From the NCBI RefSeq assembly GCF_024273235.1, contig NZ_JANBVH010000010.1, positions 62,001 through 126,000 of the forward strand: DNA of 64,000 nt. The letters are read 5' to 3'. A program made the position numbers and the translations under genes. This document shows positions 37,056 to 45,430 of this stretch, in pieces (the stretch's first letter is position 1; each line of letters starts with the position of its first letter). This stretch comes from Sphingomonas faeni (GTDB lineage Bacteria > Pseudomonadota > Alphaproteobacteria > Sphingomonadales > Sphingomonadaceae). The notes beneath the pieces are model-generated. The model ran no database searches, was not told the origin of the DNA, and saw nothing but the letters and a program-made list of their open reading frames with translations.

Positions 37056-37088
37056 AAAACCGCCCCCCGGTGTGTACCGAAGGGCGGT
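37056..37088 (-). terminator. Intrinsic terminator of the small lipoprotein gene
   Basis: On the minus strand the stem ACCGCCC ... GGGCGGT (37088-37082 with 37065-37059) ends in a TTTT run and further T-rich sequence. It lies about 32 bp past the stop at 37120. Confidence 0.75.
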
Positions 37089-37119
37089 CCTGACGCTAGC
37101 GCGGTGTGCGCCTAGACGA

Positions 37120-37404
37120 TCAGCGGAGCTTTTCGCTGCCGTTGACCAGTGCGTCCTTCTGCGCCTGCGGCATCGCCTGTGCATTCACGTCGGCATCGTC
37201 AATCGCGTCCGACTGGCGCTCGGCGTTGTCGCGAACGGCTTCGGCACGATCTTCGAGATTGTCCGCGGCTGCTTCGAGTGCGTCGGCGCGGTTCTCGCCG
37301 GCGGCCTCGACCTGGCTGCCAAGCTTGTCGTCGCCCTTGCCGCCGCACGCCGCGAGCGGGAGTGCGATGGCGGCGATCAGCGTGGCGATGGCGAGTTTCT
37401 TCAT
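37120..37404 (-). CDS. Small predicted lipoprotein
   Basis: 94 aa from the ATG at 37404, preceded by AGGGAAG. The signal sequence MKKLAIATLIAAIALPLAAC has a lipobox (LAAC, Cys20). The mature part is a long acidic Ala-rich helix (NRADALEAAADNLEDRAEAV, RDNAERQSDAIDD). There is no known domain; it resembles short entericidin-like or stress-induced lipoproteins in build only. A GGAACC-N15-CGGTT sequence upstream suggests general stress control. Confidence 0.7.
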   Translation of the reverse strand: MKKLAIATLIAAIALPLAACGGKGDDKLGSQVEAAGENRADALEAAADNLEDRAEAVRDNAERQSDAIDDADVNAQAMPQAQKDALVNGSEKLR

Positions 37405-37436
37405 GATACGGACTTCCCTGTTATGACGAGGTCGCA

Positions 37437-37462
37437 AACCGTCACGGGCTCGTAACGGTTCC
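37437..37462 (-). promoter_or_regulatory. Possible EcfG-type general-stress promoter
   Basis: On the minus strand GGAACC (37462-37457), 15 nt, then CGGTT (37441-37437). The alphaproteobacterial EcfG consensus is GGAAC-N16/17-CGTT, so the -10 part has an extra G. It is about 33 bp before the lipoprotein ATG. A near match only. Confidence 0.35.
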
Positions 37463-37498
37463 ATGCGCAGCCGCTTCGAACGAAAAAATCCGGGTTAA

Positions 37499-38128
37499 TC
37501 AGGCGGTAGCGGGAGCGTCGAGCAGCGGCAGTTTTTCCACCGCGGCGTTTTCGATCACCGGCGCGACCCGGTCGAATACCGCGCTGACGAGCGCCTCCGC
37601 GATCCAGCCGACCGCGGCGCCGACGACGAGGTCGGAGAGGTAATGCTTGCCGTTGAGCGGTTGCGCCGCCGCGACTACGCCGGTGACCAGCGCGGCCGGT
37701 GCGCCTGCCCCGTCGATATCGCGCGATACCGCCCGCGCGACCGCGACCGCACCGGCGGTGTGGCCGGACGGGAACGAGGTCTGCGCGTGATCGTCGCTGT
37801 CGCCGGGCTCGAACCGCGCCTTGCCGTCCTCGATCGCCTTTTCGGGGCGCGTGCGGTCGATCGAACTCTTGATCGCCGATTTGACGAAGGTGGCCGCTGC
37901 ATGCGCCGCGAACATCCGCACGCCGCCGCGGATCATGTCGGGCCGACGCGCGACCAGCCCGATCACGACCGTGCCGAGCGAGGTCGCGACGAGCTGGGGC
38001 TGGTCGCCGATCTCGGCCAAGAAACCGGTCGCCTTGACGATCGGCGTGTCGCGGTGCGCGGCCGCCTTGTGCGTCATGGCGCGATCCGCCTTCTCGACGG
38101 ACTTCGCCGCCTGTTCGATATCGCCCAT
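37499..38128 (-). CDS. PAP2-type phosphatase family protein
   Basis: 209 aa from the ATG at 38128, which overlaps the stop of the upstream channel gene (ATGA). The phosphatase motifs are KSSIDRTRP (first), TSFPSGHTAG (second) and AAAQPLNGKHYLSDLVVG (third, with catalytic His and Asp; its usual Ser-Arg start is replaced by AQPLN). Such enzymes dephosphorylate lipid or undecaprenyl pyrophosphates; the substrate is not known. Hydrophobic helices suggest an inner-membrane location. Confidence 0.82.
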   Translation of the reverse strand: MGDIEQAAKSVEKADRAMTHKAAAHRDTPIVKATGFLAEIGDQPQLVATSLGTVVIGLVARRPDMIRGGVRMFAAHAAATFVKSAIKSSIDRTRPEKAIEDGKARFEPGDSDDHAQTSFPSGHTAGAVAVARAVSRDIDGAGAPAALVTGVVAAAQPLNGKHYLSDLVVGAAVGWIAEALVSAVFDRVAPVIENAAVEKLPLLDAPATA

Positions 38129-38994
38129 CAACGTGTCTCCCGGCCCGGTTTGTGGCTGCTCATCTCGCCGCGCACTTGTGCATGCGCCAACAGCGCGAAC
38201 AACCCCGCACCGCCCAGCAAGTTGCCGAGGATCGCCGGCAGCATCAGGCCGCCGATCGCCTCGCCGACGCCGACCTTACCCGCAAACAGCAGCAGCCACG
38301 CCTCCACCGATCCGACGATCGAGTGGCTGAACGCGCCGATCGCGACCACATAGGTGACCGCGAAGATCACGAGGAACGACTGTTCGCGCGCATTCGGCAG
38401 CGACCAGGCGAGGATCGCGATCATGAACCCGGCCGGCATCGCGTTGACGAACGTCGCGCCCGGCGAGAGTTCGGTGATTCCCATCGACACCTCGATCATC
38501 GCGGTGCGAAGCTCGCTGCCGCCCAACAGGCCCGCCGCGATCATCCCGCCGGCCAGCGCGGTCCCGATCAGGTTGGCACCCAGCACGACGCTCCAGAGCC
38601 GCAAGGTACGCCGCAATGCCCAGCCCGACGGCTTGGTCACCAATGGCAACATCGCCGTGATCGTGCTCTCGGTGAACAGCTGCATCCGGCCGAGGACCAC
38701 GACGAGAAACCCGATCGGGTAGCCGAGCGACACGACAACCGATCGCCACGGCGTATCGGGAATCGCCGCGTGCAGCGCACCCTCGGCGATCAGCGAACTG
38801 GCGATCGCCATGCCGGCCGCGAGCCCGGAGAAGAACAGCGACGAGATCGGTCGGTCGAGTTCGTCCTCACCCTCCTCGCGCACGGCTTGGTGGAGGTCCT
38901 TGGCATCGGCGGCCTTCAGCGCGTCGATGTCGTCCTCTTTTGATTCGGGAGAATCGGGCGATGCGGAGGGGTGTGGTTGGGCCATTACGGACAT
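38128..38994 (-). CDS. Formate/nitrite transporter family protein (YfdC-like)
   Basis: 288 aa from the ATG at 38994; 38985 is also possible and no start has a clear ribosome site. A charged N-terminal cytosolic part (SPESKEDDIDALKAADAKDL) precedes six or so helices in the aquaporin-like FNT fold: LFFSGLAAGMAIASSLIAEG, VSLGYPIGFLVVVLGRMQLF, LWSVVLGANLIGTALAGGMI and FAVTYVVAIGAFSHSIVGSV. It resembles E. coli YfdC more than FocA. Coupled by overlap to the PAP2 gene. Substrate unknown. Confidence 0.85.
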   Translation of the reverse strand: MSVMAQPHPSASPDSPESKEDDIDALKAADAKDLHQAVREEGEDELDRPISSLFFSGLAAGMAIASSLIAEGALHAAIPDTPWRSVVVSLGYPIGFLVVVLGRMQLFTESTITAMLPLVTKPSGWALRRTLRLWSVVLGANLIGTALAGGMIAAGLLGGSELRTAMIEVSMGITELSPGATFVNAMPAGFMIAILAWSLPNAREQSFLVIFAVTYVVAIGAFSHSIVGSVEAWLLLFAGKVGVGEAIGGLMLPAILGNLLGGAGLFALLAHAQVRGEMSSHKPGRETR

Positions 38995-39050
38995 GCAACG
39001 GCTGTCGGGGGACTTTGCTCCGGCGCCCCGCACCGCTAGGGCACGCGGCG

Positions 39051-39731
39051 ATGAACGATCCTTCTGTTATCCGCCGCCTCTATGGCCGTCGCCAGGGCCA
39101 CAAGCTGCGCCTCGGCCAAGCCGCGCTCGTCGAGGAAACGCTCGCCGATCTGTCCGTGCCGGAAGAGGGCCCGATCGACGCAATGACGCTGTTCGGCGAT
39201 GACCGCCCGCTGCACGTCGAGATCGGCTTCGGCGCGGGCGAGCATCTGGCTGGGCAAGCCGCCATGAGCCCGAACGTCGGCTTCATCGGTTGCGAGCCAT
39301 TCCTCAACGGCGTGGTCGGCGCGCTCGCGCATATCCGCGACGGCGAACTGACCAACGTGCGGCTACACATGGGCGATGCGCTGGAGGTGATCGAGCGCCT
39401 GCCCGACGCGAGCCTCGATCGGCTGTATCTGCTGCACCCCGATCCGTGGCGGAAGGCGCGCCACGCCAAGCGCCGCATGGTCAATCACGGTCCACTCGAC
39501 ACGATCGCCGCCAAGCTGAAACCCGGCGCGGAATTCCGGCTCGGCACCGACGACCCCACTTATTGTCGCTGGTCGATGATGATCATGAACGCGCGCCGCG
39601 ACTTCGAATGGCAGGCAAAGACGCCGCACGACTTCCTGACCCGCCCCGACGACTGGCCCGAGACACGATACGAGCGCAAGGCGCGGCGGCAGGGCCACGA
39701 GGTGTGGTATTACCGCTATCTGCGGGTCTGA
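39051..39731 (+). CDS. trmB: tRNA (guanine46-N7)-methyltransferase
   Basis: 226 aa from the ATG at 39051 (MNDPSVIRRLYGRRQGHKLR), which matches the family start. The SAM motif is LHVEIGFGAGEHL, followed by FIGCEPFLNGVVGAL, and the catalytic block is LYLLHPDPWRKARHAKRRMV. It is divergent from the FNT gene, with about 56 bp between starts. Confidence 0.95.
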   Translation: MNDPSVIRRLYGRRQGHKLRLGQAALVEETLADLSVPEEGPIDAMTLFGDDRPLHVEIGFGAGEHLAGQAAMSPNVGFIGCEPFLNGVVGALAHIRDGELTNVRLHMGDALEVIERLPDASLDRLYLLHPDPWRKARHAKRRMVNHGPLDTIAAKLKPGAEFRLGTDDPTYCRWSMMIMNARRDFEWQAKTPHDFLTRPDDWPETRYERKARRQGHEVWYYRYLRV

Positions 39732-39769
39732 CGCGTCGAATTGCCCGGCCTGTCGGGGCGTCAGCGGCG

Positions 39770-41104
39770 CTAGTTGCTCTTGGAGACGCCCGGCATCGCG
39801 AACGTCGTCGACAGGCCGTGGTAGAGCTTTTCACGGCACACCCACTGGCTGGCGGCGTCGGCGATGAAGGCGGTGGCGAACATCGGCAGCATCAGCCCCC
39901 GGCTGGCGGTCGTCTCCGACAGGATGATCACCGCGGTGAGTGGCGCGCGGACGACTCCGGCGAAATAGGCGACCATGCCGAGGATCACGATCGCACTCGC
40001 GGGTTCGCCGGGAAAGACTTCGCGGAGCAGGTTGCCGACGCCAGCACCGACCGCGAGCGACGGCGCGAAGATCCCGCCGGGCAACCCAGCGATCGCGGTC
40101 GCCGCGGTCGCGACGAACTTGGCGGGACCGAACCACAGCGGCGCATCGACGCCGACGATCATCGCCCGCGCGGCGGAATAGCCGGTGCCCCAGGTCAGGC
40201 CCGTGAACACGCCGAGCACCGCGACGACGACGCCGCATGCGCCCGCGAACTTCACCGGGTTCGCGCGGGTCCAGCTGGTCACGCGGTTGCGGCCGAGCGC
40301 CATCGCCAGCAGCGTGCGCGAGAACAGGCCGCCCGCCATGCCGCCGGCGATCCCCGCGACCGGCGCCGCCAGCAACGCCGACAGCAACGGCATGTGCGCG
40401 CCGATCGCGCCAAAATAGATGTAGTCGCCCTGCACCGACTGCGCGACCATCCCGGCGATGACGATGGCGGCGAGCACCAGCAACGTCACGCGCTGCTCGT
40501 AGGCGGATGCCAGTTCCTCGATCGCGAACAGCAACCCGGCAAGCGGCGTATTGAACGCCGCAGCGACGCCTGCCGCGCCACCGGCGATCAGCACGCCCCC
40601 CCTTAGCGGAACACGAACCAGGCGGTGCGTCGCGCCCATTACCGCGGCGGCGAGCTGTACGGTCGGTCCTTCGCGTCCGACCGATGCGCCGCCCAGCACG
40701 GCGCCGATCGTCAACACCGCCTTGGCGATAACGGTCCGGGGCGAGATCAGCGTGCGGGTCGCTTCGTTGGGGTCGGCCTGCGCGGCGATCACTTGCGGGA
40801 TCCCGGACCCTCGCGCGAAGGGCGCATATCGGCGGGTCAGCCAGACCAGCGCCATGAAAATGAGCGGTGTCGTCAGCAGCGGCAGCCAGTGCCAGGTCCG
40901 TGCGTAGCCGGCGAAGACCGACGCCGCCCAGTCCGCCGCTTCGGCGAACATCGTCGCGACGACCCCGATCAGGATCGCGCCGGTCAGGATCGCGGCGCGG
41001 GTCCGGAACTGGACCGAGCGTGGCCCGCGCGCGCGCAGCAGGGCGCGATAGCGCGACGAAGTCCAGCGCTTCGCCGGCATCATACGATCGAAAAGCCCAG
41101 CCAT
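39770..41104 (-). CDS. ClC-family chloride channel/antiporter
   Basis: 444 aa polytopic membrane protein. The ion-path motifs are GSGIP (99-103), GREGPTVQ (gating Glu145) and LPGGIFAPSLAVGAG. The internal proton glutamate position is kept in LLFAIEELASAYEQ, so a Cl-/H+ antiporter is possible. No C-terminal CBS domains are present. A role in acid or ion homeostasis is likely from the family. Convergent with trmB. Confidence 0.92.
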   Translation of the reverse strand: MAGLFDRMMPAKRWTSSRYRALLRARGPRSVQFRTRAAILTGAILIGVVATMFAEAADWAASVFAGYARTWHWLPLLTTPLIFMALVWLTRRYAPFARGSGIPQVIAAQADPNEATRTLISPRTVIAKAVLTIGAVLGGASVGREGPTVQLAAAVMGATHRLVRVPLRGGVLIAGGAAGVAAAFNTPLAGLLFAIEELASAYEQRVTLLVLAAIVIAGMVAQSVQGDYIYFGAIGAHMPLLSALLAAPVAGIAGGMAGGLFSRTLLAMALGRNRVTSWTRANPVKFAGACGVVVAVLGVFTGLTWGTGYSAARAMIVGVDAPLWFGPAKFVATAATAIAGLPGGIFAPSLAVGAGVGNLLREVFPGEPASAIVILGMVAYFAGVVRAPLTAVIILSETTASRGLMLPMFATAFIADAASQWVCREKLYHGLSTTFAMPGVSKSN

Positions 41105-41219
41105 GGCGCCGACCTAGAGGACACTGGCCCCGGCGTCACCCCAGAGCGGCTGGCTAGCGGCAGACTGGAGCGGTTTCCCGGATCCGATCGCGGCCGCCAT
41201 ACTCTGTTTGGACGGCAGC

Positions 41220-41251
41220 AAAATGGCGGCCTGTCGGGAAACAGGCCGCCA
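41220..41251 (-). terminator. Intrinsic terminator of the stress-protein gene
   Basis: Perfect 11-bp stem TGGCGGCCTGT / ACAGGCCGCCA with a 6-nt loop (41224-41251), followed on the minus strand by TTTT. It lies 17 bp past the stop at 41268. Confidence 0.85.
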
Positions 41252-41267
41252 CGATATTTGCCGGTTC

Positions 41268-41903
41268 TCAGTAGGCCGTCGTGTCGGTCGTGGACCGGTA
41301 GCGGTTCCGTTCGGTCGCCACTTCGTCCCGCGTGTACAAGGGGGCCGCTTCGTCGAAGCCGTTCCAGCCGTCCTGGCGGTATGCCGCGCCACGGGCCTTC
41401 GTATCGACCGAGCGGTTGCGGTCGAGCACGGCTTCGGCATCGATCGCCAGCGCATCGTCGACGCGCGCGCTGAGCAGCGTGCCGCCGCGGCGGACGCCTT
41501 CCGAATAGACATGCGCCTCGTCATCGCTGTGACCGGCGTCCTTGAGTGCGCCGACGATCGTGCCGGTCGCGGCACCCCCTGCGGCACCGATCCCGGCGCC
41601 GACCACGGTCGAGGCGAGCCAGCCCGCGGCGACGATGGGGCCGAGGCCGGGAATCGCCAGCAGGCCGAGCCCGGCGAGCAGCCCGCCGACGCCGCCGACC
41701 GCCGCGCCGGTCGATACGCCGCGGCTGACGTCGCCGTGGTCGTTGACGTCACCGAGAGTCGTGGTGCCGTCGCCATGCGCCCCATCGGCGTTGTTGGCGA
41801 CGATGCTGATCGAGTCGTGCGGTACGCCCAGGCGCTCCAGGTCGTGCAGCGCCGCGGTCGCATCGGCATAGTCGTCGTACAGGCGGGTAAGGGTCTTGGT
41901 CAT
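41268..41903 (-). CDS. General-stress-type protein with glycine-rich membrane segment (YflT-like)
   Basis: 211 aa from the ATG at 41903 (MTKTLTRLYDDYADATAALH). The N-terminal about 40 residues (AALHDLERLGVPHDSISIVA) resemble the YflT/DUF1269 stress domain. A Gly/Ala-rich hydrophobic stretch follows (about 60-115: GAAVGGVGGLLAGLGLLAIP). The C-terminal part is soluble (VYSEGVRRGGTLLSARVDDA). Known relatives are heat- or general-stress-induced with unknown role. It lies in a small group with two other envelope/stress proteins. Confidence 0.7.
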   Translation of the reverse strand: MTKTLTRLYDDYADATAALHDLERLGVPHDSISIVANNADGAHGDGTTTLGDVNDHGDVSRGVSTGAAVGGVGGLLAGLGLLAIPGLGPIVAAGWLASTVVGAGIGAAGGAATGTIVGALKDAGHSDDEAHVYSEGVRRGGTLLSARVDDALAIDAEAVLDRNRSVDTKARGAAYRQDGWNGFDEAAPLYTRDEVATERNRYRSTTDTTAY

Positions 41904-41944
41904 CGTCTCTCTCCTAATGATCGGGCTGGCCGTAATGGTCGGGT

Positions 41945-42256
41945 TCAACGCGCCGTGACGTTGCCCTTGTAATCCAGCCCGACACGGACCGTCTTGCCGG
42001 CGCGGATCCCCGTCCCCCGCCAAACGCCATCCTTGTCCTTGGTCAGCGCCGAGACGTTGCGATAGCCGGCCTTGGTCAACCGTCCGCGGGCCTGATCCTG
42101 GGTGAAGGAGTTGGCACCGTTGGCGGGCGCGGCGACAGGCGCGGCGGTGGTACTCTTCACGGCGGGATTGTGCGCGCCAGTGTGCGTCGCGGTCTGCGCG
42201 ACGGCGCTGGAGGCGAGCAGCATCGCACCACAGGCCATGAGGGTTCGAACGGTCAT
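41945..42256 (-). CDS. Small exported protein with PepSY-like module
   Basis: 103 aa. Signal peptide MTVRTLMACGAMLLASSAVA, then a Thr/Ala-rich linker, then FTQDQARGRLTKAGYRNVSA, ALTKDKDGVWRGTG and RVGLDYKGNVTAR, which has the size and pattern of a short PepSY-type repeat. Function unknown. CAGGAGAG precedes the ATG. Same strand as its stress-type neighbours. Confidence 0.68.
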   Translation of the reverse strand: MTVRTLMACGAMLLASSAVAQTATHTGAHNPAVKSTTAAPVAAPANGANSFTQDQARGRLTKAGYRNVSALTKDKDGVWRGTGIRAGKTVRVGLDYKGNVTAR

Positions 42257-42330
42257 GATACTCTCCTGCGTTTCTGGTCTTGGTCGTCATGCGGGAGGCG
42301 GCACGAGTATCGCGCCGCCTCCCCGTCCGC

Positions 42331-42600
42331 TCAGCGAACCGAGCCGCGGCGAAACATGTTGACGATCGCGAGCAGGATCACCGCGCCGACCAGCGAGATC
42401 AGGATCGACTGGATGTTGAGCGCGCCGTCCATGATCGATGCGCCACCGATCAGCGGGGTGATCAGGAAGCCGGCGAGCAATGCACCGACGATGCCGACGA
42501 CGACGTTGAGGACAACGCCCTGCTGCGCGTCGGTCCGCATGATCATGCTGGCGACCCAGCCGATGAGTCCGCCGACGACAAGAAGGATGATGAGGTTCAT
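42331..42600 (-). CDS. GlsB/YeaQ/YmgE family membrane protein
   Basis: 89 aa from the ATG at 42600 (MNLIILLVVGGLIGWVASMI). Three transmembrane segments: 1-18, VVLNVVVGIVGALLAGFL, and ILISLVGAVILLAIVNMF. The Gly-rich GGLIGWVAS start is diagnostic. Members are induced by stress; the function is unknown. An upstream in-frame start at 42654 would disrupt the hydrophobic N-terminus. Confidence 0.9.
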   Translation of the reverse strand: MNLIILLVVGGLIGWVASMIMRTDAQQGVVLNVVVGIVGALLAGFLITPLIGGASIMDGALNIQSILISLVGAVILLAIVNMFRRGSVR

Positions 42601-42771
42601 GATATGGCTCCTGGTGGATAATGGTACTGGAGCATCAACCGACATGGTGCGCATTCCGTTCAGTTCCGGCGCGCCTCACGGATTTTGGGATTGGTGCACA
42701 AGTACCGGGGGTATTGGTATTTTATGCCAGCGCTTGCGGAACCGGAGGCCTTGGTCCGGCGCTGAACGCGC

Positions 42772-44247
42772 ATGACGAAAACCTCCGGCAAGTCACTGCA
42801 CGCGCCCACCCTGCACCATCTGGAACAGCTCATGACCGGGCTGTTGGAGGGCGTGATCCTGATGGATCCGACCGGGATCATCCTCAGCGCCAACCCCGCC
42901 GCGCTCAAGATGCACGGCGTTCGCGCGGTCGAGGATCTGGGCGAGACCGCGGACGATTATGCCACGCGGTTCCGGCTGCGCTACCGCAACCGGCGTACCT
43001 TGCCGCGGCGCGAATATCCGCTGATGCGGCTGCTCGGGGGCGAGAGTTTCCCCGACCTGATCGTCGAGGTCGCGCCGGTCGATGCCGACGAGCCGCGCTG
43101 GGTGCACCAGGTGCGCGACATCGTCATGGACGAGGATGGCGGCGAACCCGATTGCCTGGGGCTGGTCATCAACGACGTGTCCGAACGGTTCGATGCCGAG
43201 GACCGGTTCGAGGCGATGTTCCACGCGAACCCCGCGCCGGCGCTGATCATTCGTGTCTCCGACCAGCGCTATGTGCTCGTCAACCAGGGCTTTCTCGACC
43301 TGTCTGGCTATGGCCACGAGCAGATCATCGGCAAGACGCTGTTCGATCTCGACTTTCTCGCACAGGTCGAGCGCAAGGCGTTCGTCAAGGACCGAGTCGT
43401 TAACGGCCAGACGGTGCCGCAACTCGAAGCCGAGCTGCCGCTGGCGAACGGCGATACGACGCTGGTCATCCTCGCCGGCCAGCCGATCGAGGTCGCCAAC
43501 CAGGACTGCGTGCTGTTCACCTTCGCCGACCTCGAACCCAGGCGTCGTGCCGAGCATGCGCTGAAGGCGAGCGAGCGGCACTTCGCCTCGGTATTCGAGA
43601 TGGCGCCGGTCGCGATGGTCGTGACGCGGGGCGAGGACAACCGCATCGTCCAGGTCAATGCGGCGTTCAAGGCGCTGACCGGGTATGCGGAGGACGCGGT
43701 GATCGACCGGGTCGCGGACGATCTCCAACTGTGGAACGACGCGGCGCAGCGGCAGGGGCTGGAGACCGAGATCCGCGATAAGGGCGGGTTTCGCGGGCTC
43801 GACGTCCAGTTGCTCCACCGGAACGGCGAGCCGCTCGACTGCCTGGTCTCCGCCGAGCGCGTCAGCATCGACGGCGATCCGTGCGTGCTGTGGCTGTACC
43901 AGGACATCTCCGCCCGCAGGCGCGGCGAACTCGAACTGGTCGAGGCGATCGACGCGGTGATGAAGGATGCCAACTGGCTCAGCCGATCGATCATGGACAA
44001 GCTGGCCACGCTACGGAACCCGCGGACCAACGCAGGTGCGAGCGCGCCGGTGGCCGACCTCAGCAAGCGCGAGCGCGAGGTGCTCGAGCTGATCTGCCAG
44101 GATCTGGACGACGCGGCGATCGCGGACCGGCTCGATCTGTCGCGCAACACGGTGCGCAACCATGTCGCGCGGCTCTACGCCAAGATCGGCGTCAACCGCC
44201 GCAGCGCCGCGGTGGTTTGGGCGCATGAGCGTGGGGTCGGCGCCTGA
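42772..44247 (+). CDS. PAS-domain LuxR-type transcriptional regulator
   Basis: 491 aa. Three PAS-like sensor modules: about 15-135 (LMTGLLEGVILMDPTGIILS), about 145-260 (FEAMFHANPAPALIIRVSDQ) and about 265-385 (FASVFEMAPVAMVVTRGEDN). A C-terminal LuxR/GerE HTH follows at about 425-487 (LSKREREVLELICQDLDDAA, LSRNTVRNHVARLYAKIGVN). There is no kinase, receiver or transmembrane part, so it should be a cytosolic one-component regulator. It lies divergent to the stress-type membrane protein gene at 42600. Target and signal unknown. Confidence 0.88.
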   Translation: MTKTSGKSLHAPTLHHLEQLMTGLLEGVILMDPTGIILSANPAALKMHGVRAVEDLGETADDYATRFRLRYRNRRTLPRREYPLMRLLGGESFPDLIVEVAPVDADEPRWVHQVRDIVMDEDGGEPDCLGLVINDVSERFDAEDRFEAMFHANPAPALIIRVSDQRYVLVNQGFLDLSGYGHEQIIGKTLFDLDFLAQVERKAFVKDRVVNGQTVPQLEAELPLANGDTTLVILAGQPIEVANQDCVLFTFADLEPRRRAEHALKASERHFASVFEMAPVAMVVTRGEDNRIVQVNAAFKALTGYAEDAVIDRVADDLQLWNDAAQRQGLETEIRDKGGFRGLDVQLLHRNGEPLDCLVSAERVSIDGDPCVLWLYQDISARRRGELELVEAIDAVMKDANWLSRSIMDKLATLRNPRTNAGASAPVADLSKREREVLELICQDLDDAAIADRLDLSRNTVRNHVARLYAKIGVNRRSAAVVWAHERGVGA

Positions 44248-44292
44248 AGCCGGCGAGTTGCGCGCGAAAGATCGACCGAAGCGCGTTCAGCG

Positions 44293-44613
44293 TCAGGCTT
44301 GCGCGAAGATCTTCGTGCCGACGATCCCGGCTACGGTGAGCGCCATGAAGCAGGCCTGGATGCCGCTGACCTTGTCGCCGAACAGGATCACGCCGCCAAT
44401 GATGACGCCGATCGCGCCCGCACCGGTCCAGATCGCGTAGGCGGTGCCGGCGGGGAGGCCGCGCATCGCGAGCGCGAGCAGGCCCATGTTGACGAAGCTG
44501 AGGACGATCGGGACGCTGGAGGCCTGCCACGTGGCGATCGTGGCCGCCCATTTTAGGCTGAGCGCCCAGCAGATTTCGGTGACGACGGCGACCGCGAGGA
44601 TGAGCCAGGACAT
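44293..44613 (-). CDS. Small multidrug resistance (SMR) family exporter, Gdx/SugE-like
   Basis: 106 aa, four transmembrane helices. The membrane Glu13 in VVTEICWALSLK is the proton/substrate site. GLPAGTAYAIWTGAGAIGVI and VIIGGVILFGDKVSG are typical of the SugE/Gdx branch, which exports guanidinium, rather than EmrE. The substrate is inferred. I could not see a guanidine riboswitch in the 5' region. Confidence 0.9.
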   Translation of the reverse strand: MSWLILAVAVVTEICWALSLKWAATIATWQASSVPIVLSFVNMGLLALAMRGLPAGTAYAIWTGAGAIGVIIGGVILFGDKVSGIQACFMALTVAGIVGTKIFAQA

Positions 44614-44713
44614 GAGTGTTCTCCAACGGGCTCAGATTGGAGACTCGGCCGCCGGAAACCCGGGAAGAGACGGCCGTCGATTTGATGGGCTTTAGCGCAC
44701 CAAGCGCTTTACC

Positions 44714-44792
44714 GTTCCCCCGCGGAGGCGGGGGTCCAGGATCTCATAGGATAACGCCCGCAACCCTGGACCCCCGCCTTCGCGGGGGAACA
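44714..44792. repeat. Family E paired-hairpin repeat
   Basis: Left hairpin CCCCCGC-GGAG-GCGGGGG with TCCAGGAT, right half CCTGGACCCCCGCCTTCGCG and closing arm. It lies at the end of the F0 operon, after atpF, and could act as its terminator. Confidence 0.88.
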
Positions 44793-44812
44793 GTATCATG
44801 CGTCAGCGGCGC

Positions 44813-45430
44813 TTAGTTCAGGCGGGCGAGGCCCGAGATCGAGCGATCGACCATCGCGCGGTCGGCGGCGGCGTCGTGGTGCTCGGCGATCAGGATACCG
44901 GCAGCCTTGGCCGCAGCATCCGCGGCCCGCGCGCGGACTTCGGCGATCGCGGCGCGTTCGGCGGCGGCGATCTTGTCCTCGGCCATCTTTGCCCGACGGG
45001 CCATCAGGTCCTCGGCGCCAGCCTTCGCCTTGGCGATGATCGCCGCGGCTTCGTGATGCGCGTGGGCCTTCATCGCTTCGGCTTCGACGTGCGCGGTCTT
45101 GGCCTTCGCCTCGTATTCGGTGCGGATCGCCTCGGCTTCGGCGCGCAGCGCCTTGGCTTCGTCGAGCTGCGTGCGGATGCCGGCGATGCGCGTGTCAAGC
45201 ATCTTGCCGATCATCCCTGGAACCTTCTTCCAGATCATCAGCAGGATCACGACGATCATCGCCACCGCGACCCAGCCGGTCGAGGTCAGGCCGAGCGCGG
45301 TCGGATCGGCGACATGCTCGACGCCACCGGGCGCGGTCGTGTGGCCCTGGATACCCTGGTTGTCGATCGCACCCTCGGGCGCCATGCCCTCTTCGTGGAT
45401 GACCTTTGCGGCCGAATCTGGATTAGCCAT
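44813..45430 (-). CDS. atpF: F0F1 ATP synthase subunit b
   Basis: Peripheral stator subunit. 205 aa from the ATG at 45430; the open frame continues upstream inside the b' gene. A longer than usual soluble N-terminal part (about 50 residues, GMAPEGAIDNQGIQGHTTAP) precedes the membrane helix GWVAVAMIVVILLMIWKKV. The rest is a charged Ala-rich coiled coil (AAAERAAIAEVRARAADAAA) ending LARLN. The start overlaps the b' gene by 8 bp. Confidence 0.92.
   Translation of the reverse strand: MANPDSAAKVIHEEGMAPEGAIDNQGIQGHTTAPGGVEHVADPTALGLTSTGWVAVAMIVVILLMIWKKVPGMIGKMLDTRIAGIRTQLDEAKALRAEAEAIRTEYEAKAKTAHVEAEAMKAHAHHEAAAIIAKAKAGAEDLMARRAKMAEDKIAAAERAAIAEVRARAADAAAKAAGILIAEHHDAAADRAMVDRSISGLARLN

Noticed and set aside
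44614..44713. Guanidine riboswitch before the SMR exporter
   Set aside because: No paired ACGR-loop hairpins (guanidine-II) or other known guanidine-motif core could be seen in this short leader.
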